From Candidatus Accumulibacter sp. UBA704 (GTDB lineage Bacteria; Pseudomonadota; Gammaproteobacteria; Burkholderiales; Rhodocyclaceae): a stretch of DNA of 45,464 bases. Position 1 is the first letter of the stretch; each line of letters opens with the position of its first letter. This document shows positions 1 to 8,099 of the stretch, in pieces. The stretch covers positions 1 to 45,464 of the forward strand of contig DBMG01000127.1 in NCBI GenBank assembly GCA_002304785.1, written 5' to 3'. The notes beneath the pieces were generated by a model, which was not told the origin of the DNA, did not search any database, and saw only the letters and a program-made list of their open reading frames with translations. A program made the position numbers and the translations under genes.

Positions 1-885
1 ACGCGCCGCCACTCCTACCTTGCGCACCTGGTCAACATCCCGCACCTCGTCGTGGCCATCAACAAGATGGATCTGGTCGACTATTCCAGGGATGTCTTCA
101 ACACGATCATGGCCGACTACCTCGACTTCGCGGCCAAGCTGGGCATCGAAGACGTGCATTTCATCCCGATGTCGGCGCTCAACGGCGACATGGTGGTCGA
201 GCGCGGCGACCGGCTCGATTGGTACACCGGGCCGACTCTGCTCGACCTGCTGGAAACCGCCAGCGCCGCGCACGTCAATCACGAAGAGAATTTCCGTTTC
301 CCGGTGCAATACGTCTGCCGCCCACAGGATTCGGCCAATCCCGAACTGCACGACTACCGTGGCTTTATGGGGCGCGTCGAGTCAGGCAGTATCGCCATCG
401 GCGATGCAGTTGCCGTTCTGCCCTCGGGCCGCGAGTCGCGCATCAAGGACATCCGCGTCCTCGACGACTCACTGCCCCGGGCAATTGCCGAGCAATCGAT
501 CACGATCCTTCTGGAAGACGAGATCGACATCTCGCGCGGCGACATGATCGTCAAGACTGGCGAACAGCCCAACGTTACAAAGCAGTTCGACGCCATGCTC
601 TGCTGGCTCTCCGAAACACCGCTCGACCCGCGCCGTAAGTACCTGATCCGCCACACCACGCGCGACAGCAAGGCCATGCTCGCCGGCATCGAATACCGTA
701 CCGACGTCAACACGATGGAACAGCAACCGGCGGACAGGCTGAACATGAACGACATCGCTCGAGTCAGCTTCAAGCTCGCACAGCCGATCTTCCCCGACGC
801 CTATGCCACCAACCGGGAAACCGGCGCCTTCATCGTCATCGATGAGTCGTCCAACAACACGGTCGGCGCGGGGATGATTCTCTGA
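1..885 (+). CDS. cysN: Sulfate adenylyltransferase subunit 1 (CysN), 3' part
   Basis: This is the C-terminal part of the GTPase subunit of ATP sulfurylase, which with CysD makes adenosine 5'-phosphosulfate from ATP and sulfate using GTP hydrolysis. The reading frame is open from base 1, so the 5' end lies outside the window. The first residues still hold the end of the G domain: VVAINKMDLVD carries the NKxD guanine-specificity motif at bases 49-81. Beta-barrel domains of the EF-Tu type follow (FPVQYVCRP, GFMGRVESGSI). The protein ends in ETGAFIVIDE and NNTVGAGMIL, the usual C-terminus of stand-alone CysN, so no CysC (APS kinase) domain is fused here. About 295 residues are present of the roughly 430 expected. 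cysD would be expected just upstream. Family assignment is firm. Confidence 0.95.
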   Translation, partial: TRRHSYLAHLVNIPHLVVAINKMDLVDYSRDVFNTIMADYLDFAAKLGIEDVHFIPMSALNGDMVVERGDRLDWYTGPTLLDLLETASAAHVNHEENFRFPVQYVCRPQDSANPELHDYRGFMGRVESGSIAIGDAVAVLPSGRESRIKDIRVLDDSLPRAIAEQSITILLEDEIDISRGDMIVKTGEQPNVTKQFDAMLCWLSETPLDPRRKYLIRHTTRDSKAMLAGIEYRTDVNTMEQQPADRLNMNDIARVSFKLAQPIFPDAYATNRETGAFIVIDESSNNTVGAGMIL

Positions 886-977
886 TCCGTCGTAGTTGGT
901 TTGGAACGCCTGATTCGGCCCGATAAAGTCTGCACGCTGTGTCGTACCGGCGATGCGCTGGTTATTGTGACGGAGTA

Positions 978-1005
978 GAAGGAATTCCGCAGCCGGAATT
1001 CCTTC
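978..1005. terminator. Perfect 12-bp hairpin after cysN, no U-tract
   Basis: GAAGGAATTCCG (978-989) and CGGAATTCCTTC (994-1005) are perfectly complementary around the 4-nt loop CAGC. It sits about 90 bp past the cysN stop. Neither side has a run of T, so it is not a textbook rho-independent terminator, but its place suggests 3'-end formation or RNA protection. The rest of the 326-bp gap (886-1211) shows no gene and only a weak TAGAAT -10-like box at 1173-1178 before the next gene. Confidence 0.4.
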
Positions 1006-1211
1006 GACATACGGAAACGCCAGAAGGCTCCGTCGATCTTTGATGGACGCAACCCGCTCGACCCGGTCTTCGTTCGCGATCAGGGAATCGATTAGCCAGC
1101 CATCGGGCGGTAGCAGGCAGCCGTCGGATCCCGCGGCTCACCGCCGGAGAGATATCCCCCTGACTCTTGGCGTAGAATGCACCGTCGTTTGATCTTACGC
1201 CACGGATTGGA

Positions 1212-2831
1212 ATGCTCCCGAGCCAAAAGGACTCAGAACCGCTCTCCCGCCGTTCAGGACTCGCTGTCAAGAACGGTGGAGCACTGGCGGGCCTGCGCGT
1301 CCTGATTGCCGAACAGCATTTCACCGTGCGCATGTGGATGCGCGAGCAGATGTCGGTCATCGGAGCAACCTCGATCTCCATGGCCGCCAACGCATCGGAA
1401 CTGATGCGCATGGCGCGGACCATCCCATTCGACATCGTCATCTGCGACCATCATCTGGACGAAAAGCGCGACGGCCAGCAACTGCTGGAGGAACTGCGCT
1501 TCCAACACATTCTTCCGCTGCGCAGCGTTTTCATCATCGCCACGGCGGAACGGAAATACAACCACGTTGTAGCGGCGGCCGAATTCGCCCCCGACGATTA
1601 CCTCATCAAGCCGTACACCCCGGAGCAACTGGCCGTCCGGCTCGATCGATCGCTGCGCAAGAAGAAAGCCTTGCGACATGTCTTCGACCATCTGGAAGTC
1701 AATGATCAGGAAGCCGCTTTGGGGGCATGCGACCACGTTTTGAAACGGACACCGCGCTACGCCCTGGATGCCTTGAGGATCAAAGCGGAATCGCTGGTAA
1801 CCTTGGGGCGCGTCGAAGAGGCCTCGGCCATCTATGAATCGATTGTCTCGACACGCGCCGTACCCTGGGCACGCATGGGCTACGCGATGACCCTGCAGCG
1901 CCAGAAGAAATTCAACGAGGCGATGGATGAGACTCAGCGCCTGAACGACGAGTACCCGGATTTCATATCCGTCTACGACATGCTGGCAAAAATGCACGAG
2001 CAGGCCGGTGACTATGGCAAAGCGATGGAGTGCCTCGAACGGGCGTCGACGATCACGTCGTCGAGCAATACCGAACGATTGAGAAAGATCGCCGACATTG
2101 CCGAAGCAGCTGGCGACCGGCCCAAGGTCATCAGTACCTTAAAGCGCGTCGTTGAACGTACGCGCAAGTCGTCAATGCTCAAGGTCGACGACTATCTCAC
2201 GCTGACCCGCTCGCTACTCGAAGAAGAACGCGTCGATGAAGCGACCAAGGTGGCCGATGAGTTGCGTGTCGAAGCGCGTAACATCCAATCGGCGGAAATC
2301 GGAACCGAAGTCGCCGCGGCCATGGTTCATCGTGGCAAGGGGCAGATGGCGGAAGCGAAAAGATGCCTGGACAAGGTGTTCGCGCTGTTCGATCGAAACC
2401 CCGCCGAAGCAACCGACATGATGGCCGTCGAAATGGCCGAGGAAGCCGCGCTGCATGGCGAAGTCGAGCGGGCGGCGACCCTGATCGCCAAGATGTCCGT
2501 CAAATCGGCATTGCCGACCAGGATCAAGTCGCGATTGGACTCATGGTTCGGTTTCGGCAACGATGCGGCCCGAAGGGACTCCAAGTCGGAGACTGTCTCG
2601 CCCAAAGCGGTGCTCGCCGAACAGATCGTTCAATCGATGTCCGAATCGATTGCGCACTTGGACGAATACTGGTCCGAGGAAATAGCCGCCAAGGCCCGCG
2701 AGAAACTGATCGACGCCTTCACCCTGATGCCGCGCGACAAGCGCGTAATCAACGCGCATATCCGCTACAACTCGATAGCCGTCAAGCACGACGGAACACG
2801 CCACTCCCCGACGACACGAACGGACACTTGA
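1212..2831 (+). CDS. Response-regulator receiver domain protein with TPR repeats
   Basis: This 539-residue protein has a CheY-like receiver domain (about residues 28-145) followed by a helical region of tetratricopeptide character to about residue 400 (for example residues around ALDALRIKAESLVTLGRVEE and AGDYGKAMECLERASTI) and a unique C-terminus. Visible receiver landmarks are the phospho-acceptor D79 (IVICDHHL), T111 (FIIATAER) and K133 (YLIKPYTP). The acidic pocket reads E34-Q35 where DD or ED is usual. There is no DNA-binding output domain, so signalling is probably by protein contact through the TPR part. Similar receiver-TPR proteins occur in beta- and gammaproteobacteria, often linked to chemotaxis or surface motility, but the function of this one is unknown. 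No histidine kinase is adjacent. The ATG at 1212 has a weak ribosome binding site. Confidence 0.85.
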   Translation: MLPSQKDSEPLSRRSGLAVKNGGALAGLRVLIAEQHFTVRMWMREQMSVIGATSISMAANASELMRMARTIPFDIVICDHHLDEKRDGQQLLEELRFQHILPLRSVFIIATAERKYNHVVAAAEFAPDDYLIKPYTPEQLAVRLDRSLRKKKALRHVFDHLEVNDQEAALGACDHVLKRTPRYALDALRIKAESLVTLGRVEEASAIYESIVSTRAVPWARMGYAMTLQRQKKFNEAMDETQRLNDEYPDFISVYDMLAKMHEQAGDYGKAMECLERASTITSSSNTERLRKIADIAEAAGDRPKVISTLKRVVERTRKSSMLKVDDYLTLTRSLLEEERVDEATKVADELRVEARNIQSAEIGTEVAAAMVHRGKGQMAEAKRCLDKVFALFDRNPAEATDMMAVEMAEEAALHGEVERAATLIAKMSVKSALPTRIKSRLDSWFGFGNDAARRDSKSETVSPKAVLAEQIVQSMSESIAHLDEYWSEEIAAKAREKLIDAFTLMPRDKRVINAHIRYNSIAVKHDGTRHSPTTRTDT

Positions 2832-2853
2832 TTACGTCCGTCGATACCGCCGG

Positions 2854-3420
2854 TCACTTTGCGCCCCTGCGCAAGCGCAGCAAGCCGGTTAGCTCCACGT
2901 CCTGGATCAGCCGGATCTTGTGACTCTGGGCGAAACGCCGGGCATTCTCGGACACACCGCCAAGCGCCACATAAACCGCCTCGTTCCCACCCTGCGCTTG
3001 CCGTAGCGTGTCAAGTTCACGCAACGGCTCCACCCCGTGGCTGGCCGCCTTCCATCGTTTGCAGCAAACGAGCGTCACGCGGCCATCCTTGTCCAACTTG
3101 AGATCGGCCGCTCCGCTGACTCGCGATACGGCGAATCCGTCGCGCTGAAATGCTGCCTCGATGACCTCGGAAAATTCACGCCAAGACATCGCGGACACCG
3201 TTTCAACGGTCGATGCGACGCGCCCGGCACCCGGAACGCGCAGTTGCTTCCAGGCGGCAAGAACGCCGGTAAATAAGAAAGGTATGGTCACCGATAGCGC
3301 GGGAAGGAAGTATTCCTCGGGCGCAAAGAATTTTGCCAACAGAGCCATCACCCCGGCCAGGGCAATGCTGACCCACCAGCGGGAACGCAGCAGGACGGCG
3401 AACAACGACTTGTCGGACAT
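2854..3420 (-). CDS. Membrane-anchored Mrr-type restriction endonuclease-like protein
   Basis: The protein has two hydrophobic segments near the N-terminus (about residues 14-30 and 38-58), which should anchor it in the inner membrane. A soluble domain (about residues 75-185) has the pattern of the Mrr catalytic family: MSWREFSEVIEAAFQRDGF, then GAADLKL with D106, then VTLVCCKRWK with C119-C120-K121, then REL, VYVALGG and IRLIQDVEL. In Mrr-like PD-(D/E)xK nucleases the second motif is normally QxK or ExK; here it is CCK, so catalysis is uncertain. The start is taken at ATG 3420 (188 residues); an in-frame GTG at 3432 or TTG at 3453 would lengthen it. It is convergent with the receiver/TPR gene. 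The role is unknown; it should not be read as an active restriction enzyme without a test. Confidence 0.75.
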   Translation of the reverse strand: MSDKSLFAVLLRSRWWVSIALAGVMALLAKFFAPEEYFLPALSVTIPFLFTGVLAAWKQLRVPGAGRVASTVETVSAMSWREFSEVIEAAFQRDGFAVSRVSGAADLKLDKDGRVTLVCCKRWKAASHGVEPLRELDTLRQAQGGNEAVYVALGGVSENARRFAQSHKIRLIQDVELTGLLRLRRGAK

Positions 3421-3493
3421 TTTCAGGCGCACGGGAAGGCTCTCTCTCGGCAATAGCGGTTAATTGATCTGATCCAACTGGATCGGCAACCGG

Positions 3494-3814
3494 TTACGCG
3501 ACCTCCGCGTCACCCGGGCCTTTTTTCATCACCTTGCCCTCGGCAGCTCGCTGCTTGCGCACTTCCTTCGGATCGGCGATCAGGGGACGGTAGATTTCGA
3601 CTCGGTCCCGGTCGCGCAGCGCCGAATCCGGTTTCGTCAGTTTGGCGAATACGCCCAGTTTGTTCTTCGCCAGATCGATTTCGGGGTATTTCTGGAGTAT
3701 CCCCGAGGACTCGATGGCCTGCCGGACGGTGGCTCCCTCGGTCAATTTCACGGTCAGTAGCTCCTGCTTGTCCGGCAGGGCATAAACCACCTCTACACTG
3801 ATCTGCTCAGGCAT
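3494..3814 (-). CDS. rnfH: RnfH/RatB family ubiquitin-like protein
   Basis: A small protein (106 residues) of the RnfH family (UPF0125), with a beta-grasp fold related to ThiS/MoaD. Family marks are VEVVYALPDKQELLTVKL at the start, GILQKYPEIDL, and KLGVFAKLTKPDSALRDRDR followed by VEIYRPLIADPKEVRKQRA. The start is set at ATG 3814 because GGAG lies 6 nt upstream; an ATG at 3826 is less well placed. It overlaps the end of ratA by 8 bp, so the two are co-translated. The ratA-rnfH pair next to smpB is a conserved arrangement in proteobacteria. There is no rnf electron-transport operon in the window, so the name reflects family only and the function is unproven. Confidence 0.9.
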   Translation of the reverse strand: MPEQISVEVVYALPDKQELLTVKLTEGATVRQAIESSGILQKYPEIDLAKNKLGVFAKLTKPDSALRDRDRVEIYRPLIADPKEVRKQRAAEGKVMKKGPGDAEVA

Positions 3815-4250
3815 TCGATGCTCCATAAACCTGGTTGGCCCGTTTCACGAAGGCTTCGACGAACGTGCCCGTAATCTGGCTGAAAACGGGACCGATGATC
3901 TTCTCGAACAGCTTGCTCGAGAACTCGTAGGACAACTGGAATTCGACCTTGCACGCGTGTTCGGCCAGTGGCTTGAATCTCCAGCCCCCCTCCAAGCGGC
4001 GGAACGGCCCGTCTACCAATTTCATGCCCATCCAGAACGGGATTTCCTTGGTATTCTCGGTGGTGAAATGCGACTTGATGCTGTGGAAGTTGATATGCAA
4101 CGTGGCCACGGTCCGGTGCTCGTCACGATAGTCGACACGCGTTTCGCTGCACCAGGGCAGAAAACGCGGGTAACTCTCGACATCATCGACGAGATCGAAC
4201 ATCTGCTGCGCTGAGTGCTCGATCAGTACGGATTTTTCAACCAAGGGCAT
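3807..4250 (-). CDS. ratA: RatA family START-like protein (ribosome association toxin / Coq10 type)
   Basis: The 147-residue protein belongs to the SRPBCC/START-like family that includes RatA (PasT) of E. coli and mitochondrial Coq10. Marks are the N-terminal VEKSVLIEHSAQQMFDLVDD, then YPRFLPWCSETRV, FWMGMKLVDGPFRRLEGGWRF and the C-terminal GTFVEAFVKRANQVYG. RatA was reported to bind 50S subunits and block subunit joining, while Coq10 relatives bind ubiquinone; which role applies here cannot be told from sequence. The gene is transcribed away from smpB across a 77-bp divergent gap and overlaps rnfH at its 3' end. Confidence 0.9.
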   Translation of the reverse strand: MPLVEKSVLIEHSAQQMFDLVDDVESYPRFLPWCSETRVDYRDEHRTVATLHINFHSIKSHFTTENTKEIPFWMGMKLVDGPFRRLEGGWRFKPLAEHACKVEFQLSYEFSSKLFEKIIGPVFSQITGTFVEAFVKRANQVYGASNA

Positions 4251-4275
4251 CGTCAGCCGGATCCTTCGAATCCTG

Positions 4276-4292
4276 TAGAATTGGCGATTCTA
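4276..4292. promoter_or_regulatory. Mirror-image TAGAAT boxes in the ratA/smpB divergent gap
   Basis: TAGAAT (4276-4281) and its inverted copy ATTCTA (4287-4292) flank a 5-nt spacer. Each copy resembles a sigma-70 -10 box, one reading toward smpB and the other toward ratA. No good -35 hexamer was found at 16-18 nt for either, so this may instead be a protein-binding palindrome. Confidence 0.3.
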
Positions 4293-4327
4293 GCATCCTC
4301 GTCGCGAATCCCGCCGGAAACACAGAC

Positions 4328-4774
4328 ATGAGCATCATCTCCAACAAGAAAGCATTCCACGACTTTTTCGTCGAAGAGCAATTCGAAGCCGGGATCGTGC
4401 TGGAAGGCTGGGAAATCAAGGCCATTCGCGCCGGACGGGCGAACATCAAGGAATCCTACGTAATCGTCCGCGATGGCGAGGTGTTCATTTTCGGCATGCA
4501 CATCACCCCGCTGACCCAGGCATCGACGCACGTCAAGCCCGATCCGGTGCGCACCCGCAAGTTGCTGTTGCACGCCACGCAGATCAGCAAGCTGATCGGC
4601 AAGGTCGAGCGCGCCGGATTTACGCTCGTGCCGCTGGATCTGCACTATCAGCGCGGCAGGGTCAAGGTGGAAATCGGCCTGGCCAAGGGCAAGAAACAGC
4701 ACGACAAACGCGATGCGGAGAAAGAACGCGACTGGAACCGCGAAAAGGCGCGCCTGATGCGCACCAAGGTGTAA
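4328..4774 (+). CDS. smpB: SsrA-binding protein SmpB
   Basis: SmpB binds tmRNA and is needed for trans-translation, the rescue of ribosomes stalled on broken mRNAs. The 148-residue length is normal. Visible marks are NKKAFHDFFVEEQFEAGIVL, GWEIKAIRAGRANIKESYV, and the basic C-terminal tail KKQHDKRDAEKERDWNREK, which enters the decoding centre. It is divergent from ratA and convergent with the TrmH-type gene, one base apart. The ssrA (tmRNA) gene itself is not in this window. Confidence 0.97.
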   Translation: MSIISNKKAFHDFFVEEQFEAGIVLEGWEIKAIRAGRANIKESYVIVRDGEVFIFGMHITPLTQASTHVKPDPVRTRKLLLHATQISKLIGKVERAGFTLVPLDLHYQRGRVKVEIGLAKGKKQHDKRDAEKERDWNREKARLMRTKV

Positions 4775-4775
4775 C

Positions 4776-5567
4776 TCAGGAAGTCCCGCTCAGCCGCTGG
4801 CGCACCGTTTCGAAAAGGCAAACGGCAGCGGCCGCCGCCACATTGAGAGATTCCGTCTTTCCCGGCATCGGTATGTGTACCCGCCGCGTCGCAAGCTCCG
4901 CCACCTCCCCGCTGACACCTTGCCCTTCACTGCCGAACACCCAAGCGACAGAGCTTCCGAGGTCGAGTGAATGCAGCGCTTCCGAGGCTTCCAGGACGGT
5001 GGCAAGGGACTGCCCCCGATAAGCTGCCAGGAACGCCGGCAAATCGCTGCTTTCGTGAATGTCGAGCAGAAAATGGGCTCCCATGGCTGCCCGCAGGGTT
5101 TTCGGCGACCACGCCTGAGCGCACTCCGGCGAGAGCAGCACCTGCCGGAACCCGGCCGCCGCTGCGGTGCGCAGGATTGATCCGAGGTTGCCCGGATCCT
5201 GAACACCATCGAGCAAAACGGCATCGGCCTCCCGATTGAGTCCATGCACGCTGCGAGGACGCATGGCAATGGCCATGATGCCGCTGGGAGTGTCAACCGT
5301 CGCCAGTTCGGCAAACAAAGCATCTGCAAGAGCTGTCACCCGTCGCCCAGGGGCATATTCCTCCAGAAATCGTGCGATCTCGTCTCGCAACACTGCGACT
5401 TCGCTGACGACCACCTCCTCGGGATGGCCGAAGGCATTGACATAACTCTCGATCAGATGCATTCCGTCGAGAACGATGCGACCGGCTTTGCGCCTCTCCC
5501 GGCTGCTGTGGCACAGCTTCTTCAGGTCACGGAAATGCGCGTTGTCGCGCGACACGATGTGCTTCAT
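4776..5567 (-). CDS. TrmH/SpoU family RNA 2'-O-ribose methyltransferase
   Basis: This 263-residue SAM-dependent methyltransferase has an N-terminal substrate-binding region and a C-terminal SPOUT knot. The three SpoU motifs are clear: DGVQDPGNLGSILRTAAAAG, WVFGSEGQGVSGEV and HIPMPGKTESLNVAAAAAV. Family members methylate the 2'-OH of rRNA or tRNA riboses; the exact target cannot be read from sequence, and the N-terminus (SRDNAHFRDLKKLCHSSRER) is of the 23S rRNA methyltransferase type. The start is ATG 5567, which overlaps the rnhB stop by 4 bp (ATGA). The longer open frame upstream is only an alternative frame of rnhB. It is the last gene of the long minus-strand chain. Confidence 0.9.
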   Translation of the reverse strand: MKHIVSRDNAHFRDLKKLCHSSRERRKAGRIVLDGMHLIESYVNAFGHPEEVVVSEVAVLRDEIARFLEEYAPGRRVTALADALFAELATVDTPSGIMAIAMRPRSVHGLNREADAVLLDGVQDPGNLGSILRTAAAAGFRQVLLSPECAQAWSPKTLRAAMGAHFLLDIHESSDLPAFLAAYRGQSLATVLEASEALHSLDLGSSVAWVFGSEGQGVSGEVAELATRRVHIPMPGKTESLNVAAAAAVCLFETVRQRLSGTS

Positions 5568-6151
5568 AGCAGCGACAGTTGCGCAACGGGGGCATAGCTG
5601 CGCCGATGCACCGGGCTGGCCCCGTGCTGGCGCAAGGCTTGCAGGTGGAACGCTGTCGGATAGCCCATGTGCCGGTCGAAACCGTACATCGGATAATCGG
5701 CATGCAAGAGCAGCATGCCGGCATCGCGCACAGTCTTGGCCAGGATCGACGCGGCGGCAATCGATGCAACCTTGCCGTCGCCGCCGACAATCGCTTCCGC
5801 CGGACAATCGAGCTGAGGGCAACGATTACCGTCGATCACGGCCCTCTCCGGCCGGATCGCGAGCCCCTCCACTGCCCGCCTCATGGCCAGCAGGCTGGCC
5901 TGCAGGATATTGATGCGGTCGATTTCCTCGACACTGGCCTCGGCCACAGACCAGGCCAGCGCCTTGGCGCGAATCTCTAGGGCCAGCGCCTCGCGGCGTT
6001 TCGCCGAGAGTTTCTTGGAGTCATTTAACCCGGGAATCGGATTTTGCGGATCGAGGATCACTGCTGCGGCTACCACAGGCCCGGCCAATGGCCCGCGGCC
6101 AGCCTCATCGACACCGCACACGAAGCCGTCAGGCAGCAGCAGGGGCCGCAT
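5564..6151 (-). CDS. rnhB: Ribonuclease HII
   Basis: RNase HII cuts the RNA strand of RNA-DNA hybrids and starts removal of ribonucleotides misincorporated in DNA. The N-terminal motif CGVDEAGRGPLAGPVVAAAV carries the catalytic Asp-Glu pair, and later acidic residues lie in VIDGNRCP and DGKVASIAAASILAK. YPMYGFDRHMGYPTAFH is the family's C-terminal signature. The start at ATG 6151 (195 residues) gives the standard N-terminus and overlaps lpxB by 23 bp; an in-frame TTG at 6181 would add 10 residues. The lpxB-rnhB order is the common proteobacterial one. Confidence 0.95.
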   Translation of the reverse strand: MRPLLLPDGFVCGVDEAGRGPLAGPVVAAAVILDPQNPIPGLNDSKKLSAKRREALALEIRAKALAWSVAEASVEEIDRINILQASLLAMRRAVEGLAIRPERAVIDGNRCPQLDCPAEAIVGGDGKVASIAAASILAKTVRDAGMLLLHADYPMYGFDRHMGYPTAFHLQALRQHGASPVHRRSYAPVAQLSLL

Positions 6152-7313
6152 TTTTCCGCATTTCTGCAGGCAGACAGCCAAGAACCGCCTCCGCAGCCTT
6201 CTCGGCGGTATTCTGCTTGAGCTGCAAGTGGATTTCCCTGAAGACCTCGCCGATCCTAATGCAGGTTTCCTTGTCGCCCAGAAAGTTCAACAGGGCTTGG
6301 GCGAGATTCTCGGGAGTTGCGTCGTCCTGGATGAACTCGGGAACGACGAATTTCCCGGCAAGGATATTCGGCAATCCGACATACGGCAGATAACCCATGT
6401 GCCGCATCAGACGATACGAGAGCGGCGCCATCTTGTAGACAATGGCCATCGGCCGCTTGAGCAACGCTGCCTCCAGCGTCGCCGTCCCGCTCGCCACCAG
6501 CACCGCATCGGAAGCCATCATCGCTTCGTGCGCATGCCCGAACAGCAGGCGAATCGGCAGTTCCCGCGCCTGGCATCTATATAGCGCCGCCTCGAACAGC
6601 AAGCGCGTTTCGCGCGTCGCCATCGGCACCAGAAACTGAGCGTTCGACACCTTCCGGTGAATCAGCTTGGCCGTTTCGATGAACGTGTCGGCCATGTATT
6701 CGAGTTCGGATTGCCGGCTGCCGGGCAACAGCGCAAAAACCGGCTGCTGTGGCGAGAGTTCCAACAATTCCCGCGCCTTGTCTCGACAATCCTCTACCGG
6801 CAACATGTCTGCGAGGGGGTGCCCCACGTAGCTGACCGGAATACCTTCCTTTTCGTAAAGCAACGGCTCGAAGGGAAACAGCGCCAGAATCCTGGACACC
6901 GAGTCGCCTATCTTGTGGATGCGCTTGCCGCGCCAAGCCCAGATCGAAGGGCTTACGTAGTGGATAGCCGGCACACCGCGCCGCTTCAGCGATTTCTCCA
7001 GCACCAGGTTGAAATCCGGCGCGTCCACCCCGATGAAGACGTCCGGCGGATCTGACAGCAAACGGCGTTTCACGTCGTTGCGTATCCCCGAAATTTCTCG
7101 GTAGTGCTTGAGCACCTCGACGTAACCGCGGACCGCCAGAGTCTCCAACGGAAACCACGCCTTGAACCCCTGCCCCATCATTTTGGGGCCGCCAATGCCG
7201 AAGAACTCGGCATTCGGCAGCTTCGCCCGGATCGCCTGGATCAGGTGGCTGGACAGCAGATCGCCCGATGCCTCGCCTGCCACCATGGCGACCCGCACAA
7301 CACGTGAGGTCAT
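6129..7313 (-). CDS. lpxB: Lipid-A-disaccharide synthase
   Basis: LpxB joins UDP-2,3-diacylglucosamine and lipid X into the lipid A disaccharide at the inner membrane. The 394-residue protein starts with VAMVAGEASGDLLSSHLI and keeps FFGIGGPKMMGQGF, SPSIWAWRGKRI, FALLPGSRQSELEY and the C-terminal sugar-nucleotide region VASGTATLEAALLKRPM. It overlaps lpxA by 4 bp (ATGA), so translation is coupled. All four lipid A genes expected at this locus (lpxD, fabZ, lpxA, lpxB) are present and intact. Confidence 0.97.
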   Translation of the reverse strand: MTSRVVRVAMVAGEASGDLLSSHLIQAIRAKLPNAEFFGIGGPKMMGQGFKAWFPLETLAVRGYVEVLKHYREISGIRNDVKRRLLSDPPDVFIGVDAPDFNLVLEKSLKRRGVPAIHYVSPSIWAWRGKRIHKIGDSVSRILALFPFEPLLYEKEGIPVSYVGHPLADMLPVEDCRDKARELLELSPQQPVFALLPGSRQSELEYMADTFIETAKLIHRKVSNAQFLVPMATRETRLLFEAALYRCQARELPIRLLFGHAHEAMMASDAVLVASGTATLEAALLKRPMAIVYKMAPLSYRLMRHMGYLPYVGLPNILAGKFVVPEFIQDDATPENLAQALLNFLGDKETCIRIGEVFREIHLQLKQNTAEKAAEAVLGCLPAEMRKNAAPAAA

Positions 7314-8080
7314 CGGATAATGCCGCGCTTCGATACCGACAGGAAATCAAGAATCGGCTGGATCTCAGGACAGCTCGTGACGTCCTCTTCCAACTTGGAC
7401 CGCGCCTCTTCCAGCGTCAGTCCGGACTTGTAAAGAGTCCGGTAGGCGCGCTTCAGACCCAACAACGCCTCGGACGAGAAACCACGACGCTTCAGCCCTT
7501 CGGCGTTGATTCCGTAAGGCGAAGCCGAGTTCCCGGCGGCCATTACGTACGGTGGAACGTCCTGGAGTACGACTGTGCCGACGGCCGTCATGGTGTGCGA
7601 ACCGATGCGGCAGAACTGGTGCACGCCTGTGTAGCCGCCCAGGATCGCCCAGTCGTCAACGTGAACGTGCCCGGCTAATTGCGAGTTGTTGGCGAAGATC
7701 GTGCGGTTTCCGACCTGGCAGTCATGCGCAATATGCACATAGGCCATGATCCAGTTGTCGCTACCGACGCGCGTAACGCCGGCATCCTGCGCTGTTCCGA
7801 GATTGAAGGTGCAAAACTCGCGGATCGTGTTGCGATCGCCGATTTCGAGACGAGTCGGCTCACCGGCGTATTTCTTGTCCTGGGGCACCTCGCCGATCGA
7901 GTTGAACTGGAAGATCCGGTTGTCGCAACCGATCCGGGTATGTCCCGAAATCACGACATGCGGACCAATCCAGGTATTGTCTCCGATCTCGACGTGCTCA
8001 CCGATGATGGAATACGGACCGACGCTGACCCCGCCTCCAAGCTTGGCGCCAGGATGAATGATTGCCGTAGGATGAATCAT
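7310..8080 (-). CDS. lpxA: UDP-N-acetylglucosamine acyltransferase
   Basis: LpxA adds the first 3-hydroxyacyl chain to UDP-GlcNAc. The 256-residue protein is a left-handed beta helix of hexapeptide repeats from MIHPTAIIHPGAKLG onward, with the active-site region YVHIAHDCQVGNRTIFANN (catalytic His in AHDC) and the helical C-terminus. Chain-length preference cannot be read by eye. It lies 19 bp after fabZ and overlaps lpxB. Confidence 0.97.
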   Translation of the reverse strand: MIHPTAIIHPGAKLGGGVSVGPYSIIGEHVEIGDNTWIGPHVVISGHTRIGCDNRIFQFNSIGEVPQDKKYAGEPTRLEIGDRNTIREFCTFNLGTAQDAGVTRVGSDNWIMAYVHIAHDCQVGNRTIFANNSQLAGHVHVDDWAILGGYTGVHQFCRIGSHTMTAVGTVVLQDVPPYVMAAGNSASPYGINAEGLKRRGFSSEALLGLKRAYRTLYKSGLTLEEARSKLEEDVTSCPEIQPILDFLSVSKRGIIR

Positions 8081-8099
8081 TTTTTTGCCCTGGCCGCGA

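Noticed and set aside
5568..5822. N-terminal extension of the TrmH-type gene
   Set aside because: This part is an alternative frame of rnhB; the ATG at 5567 gives the normal family N-terminus.
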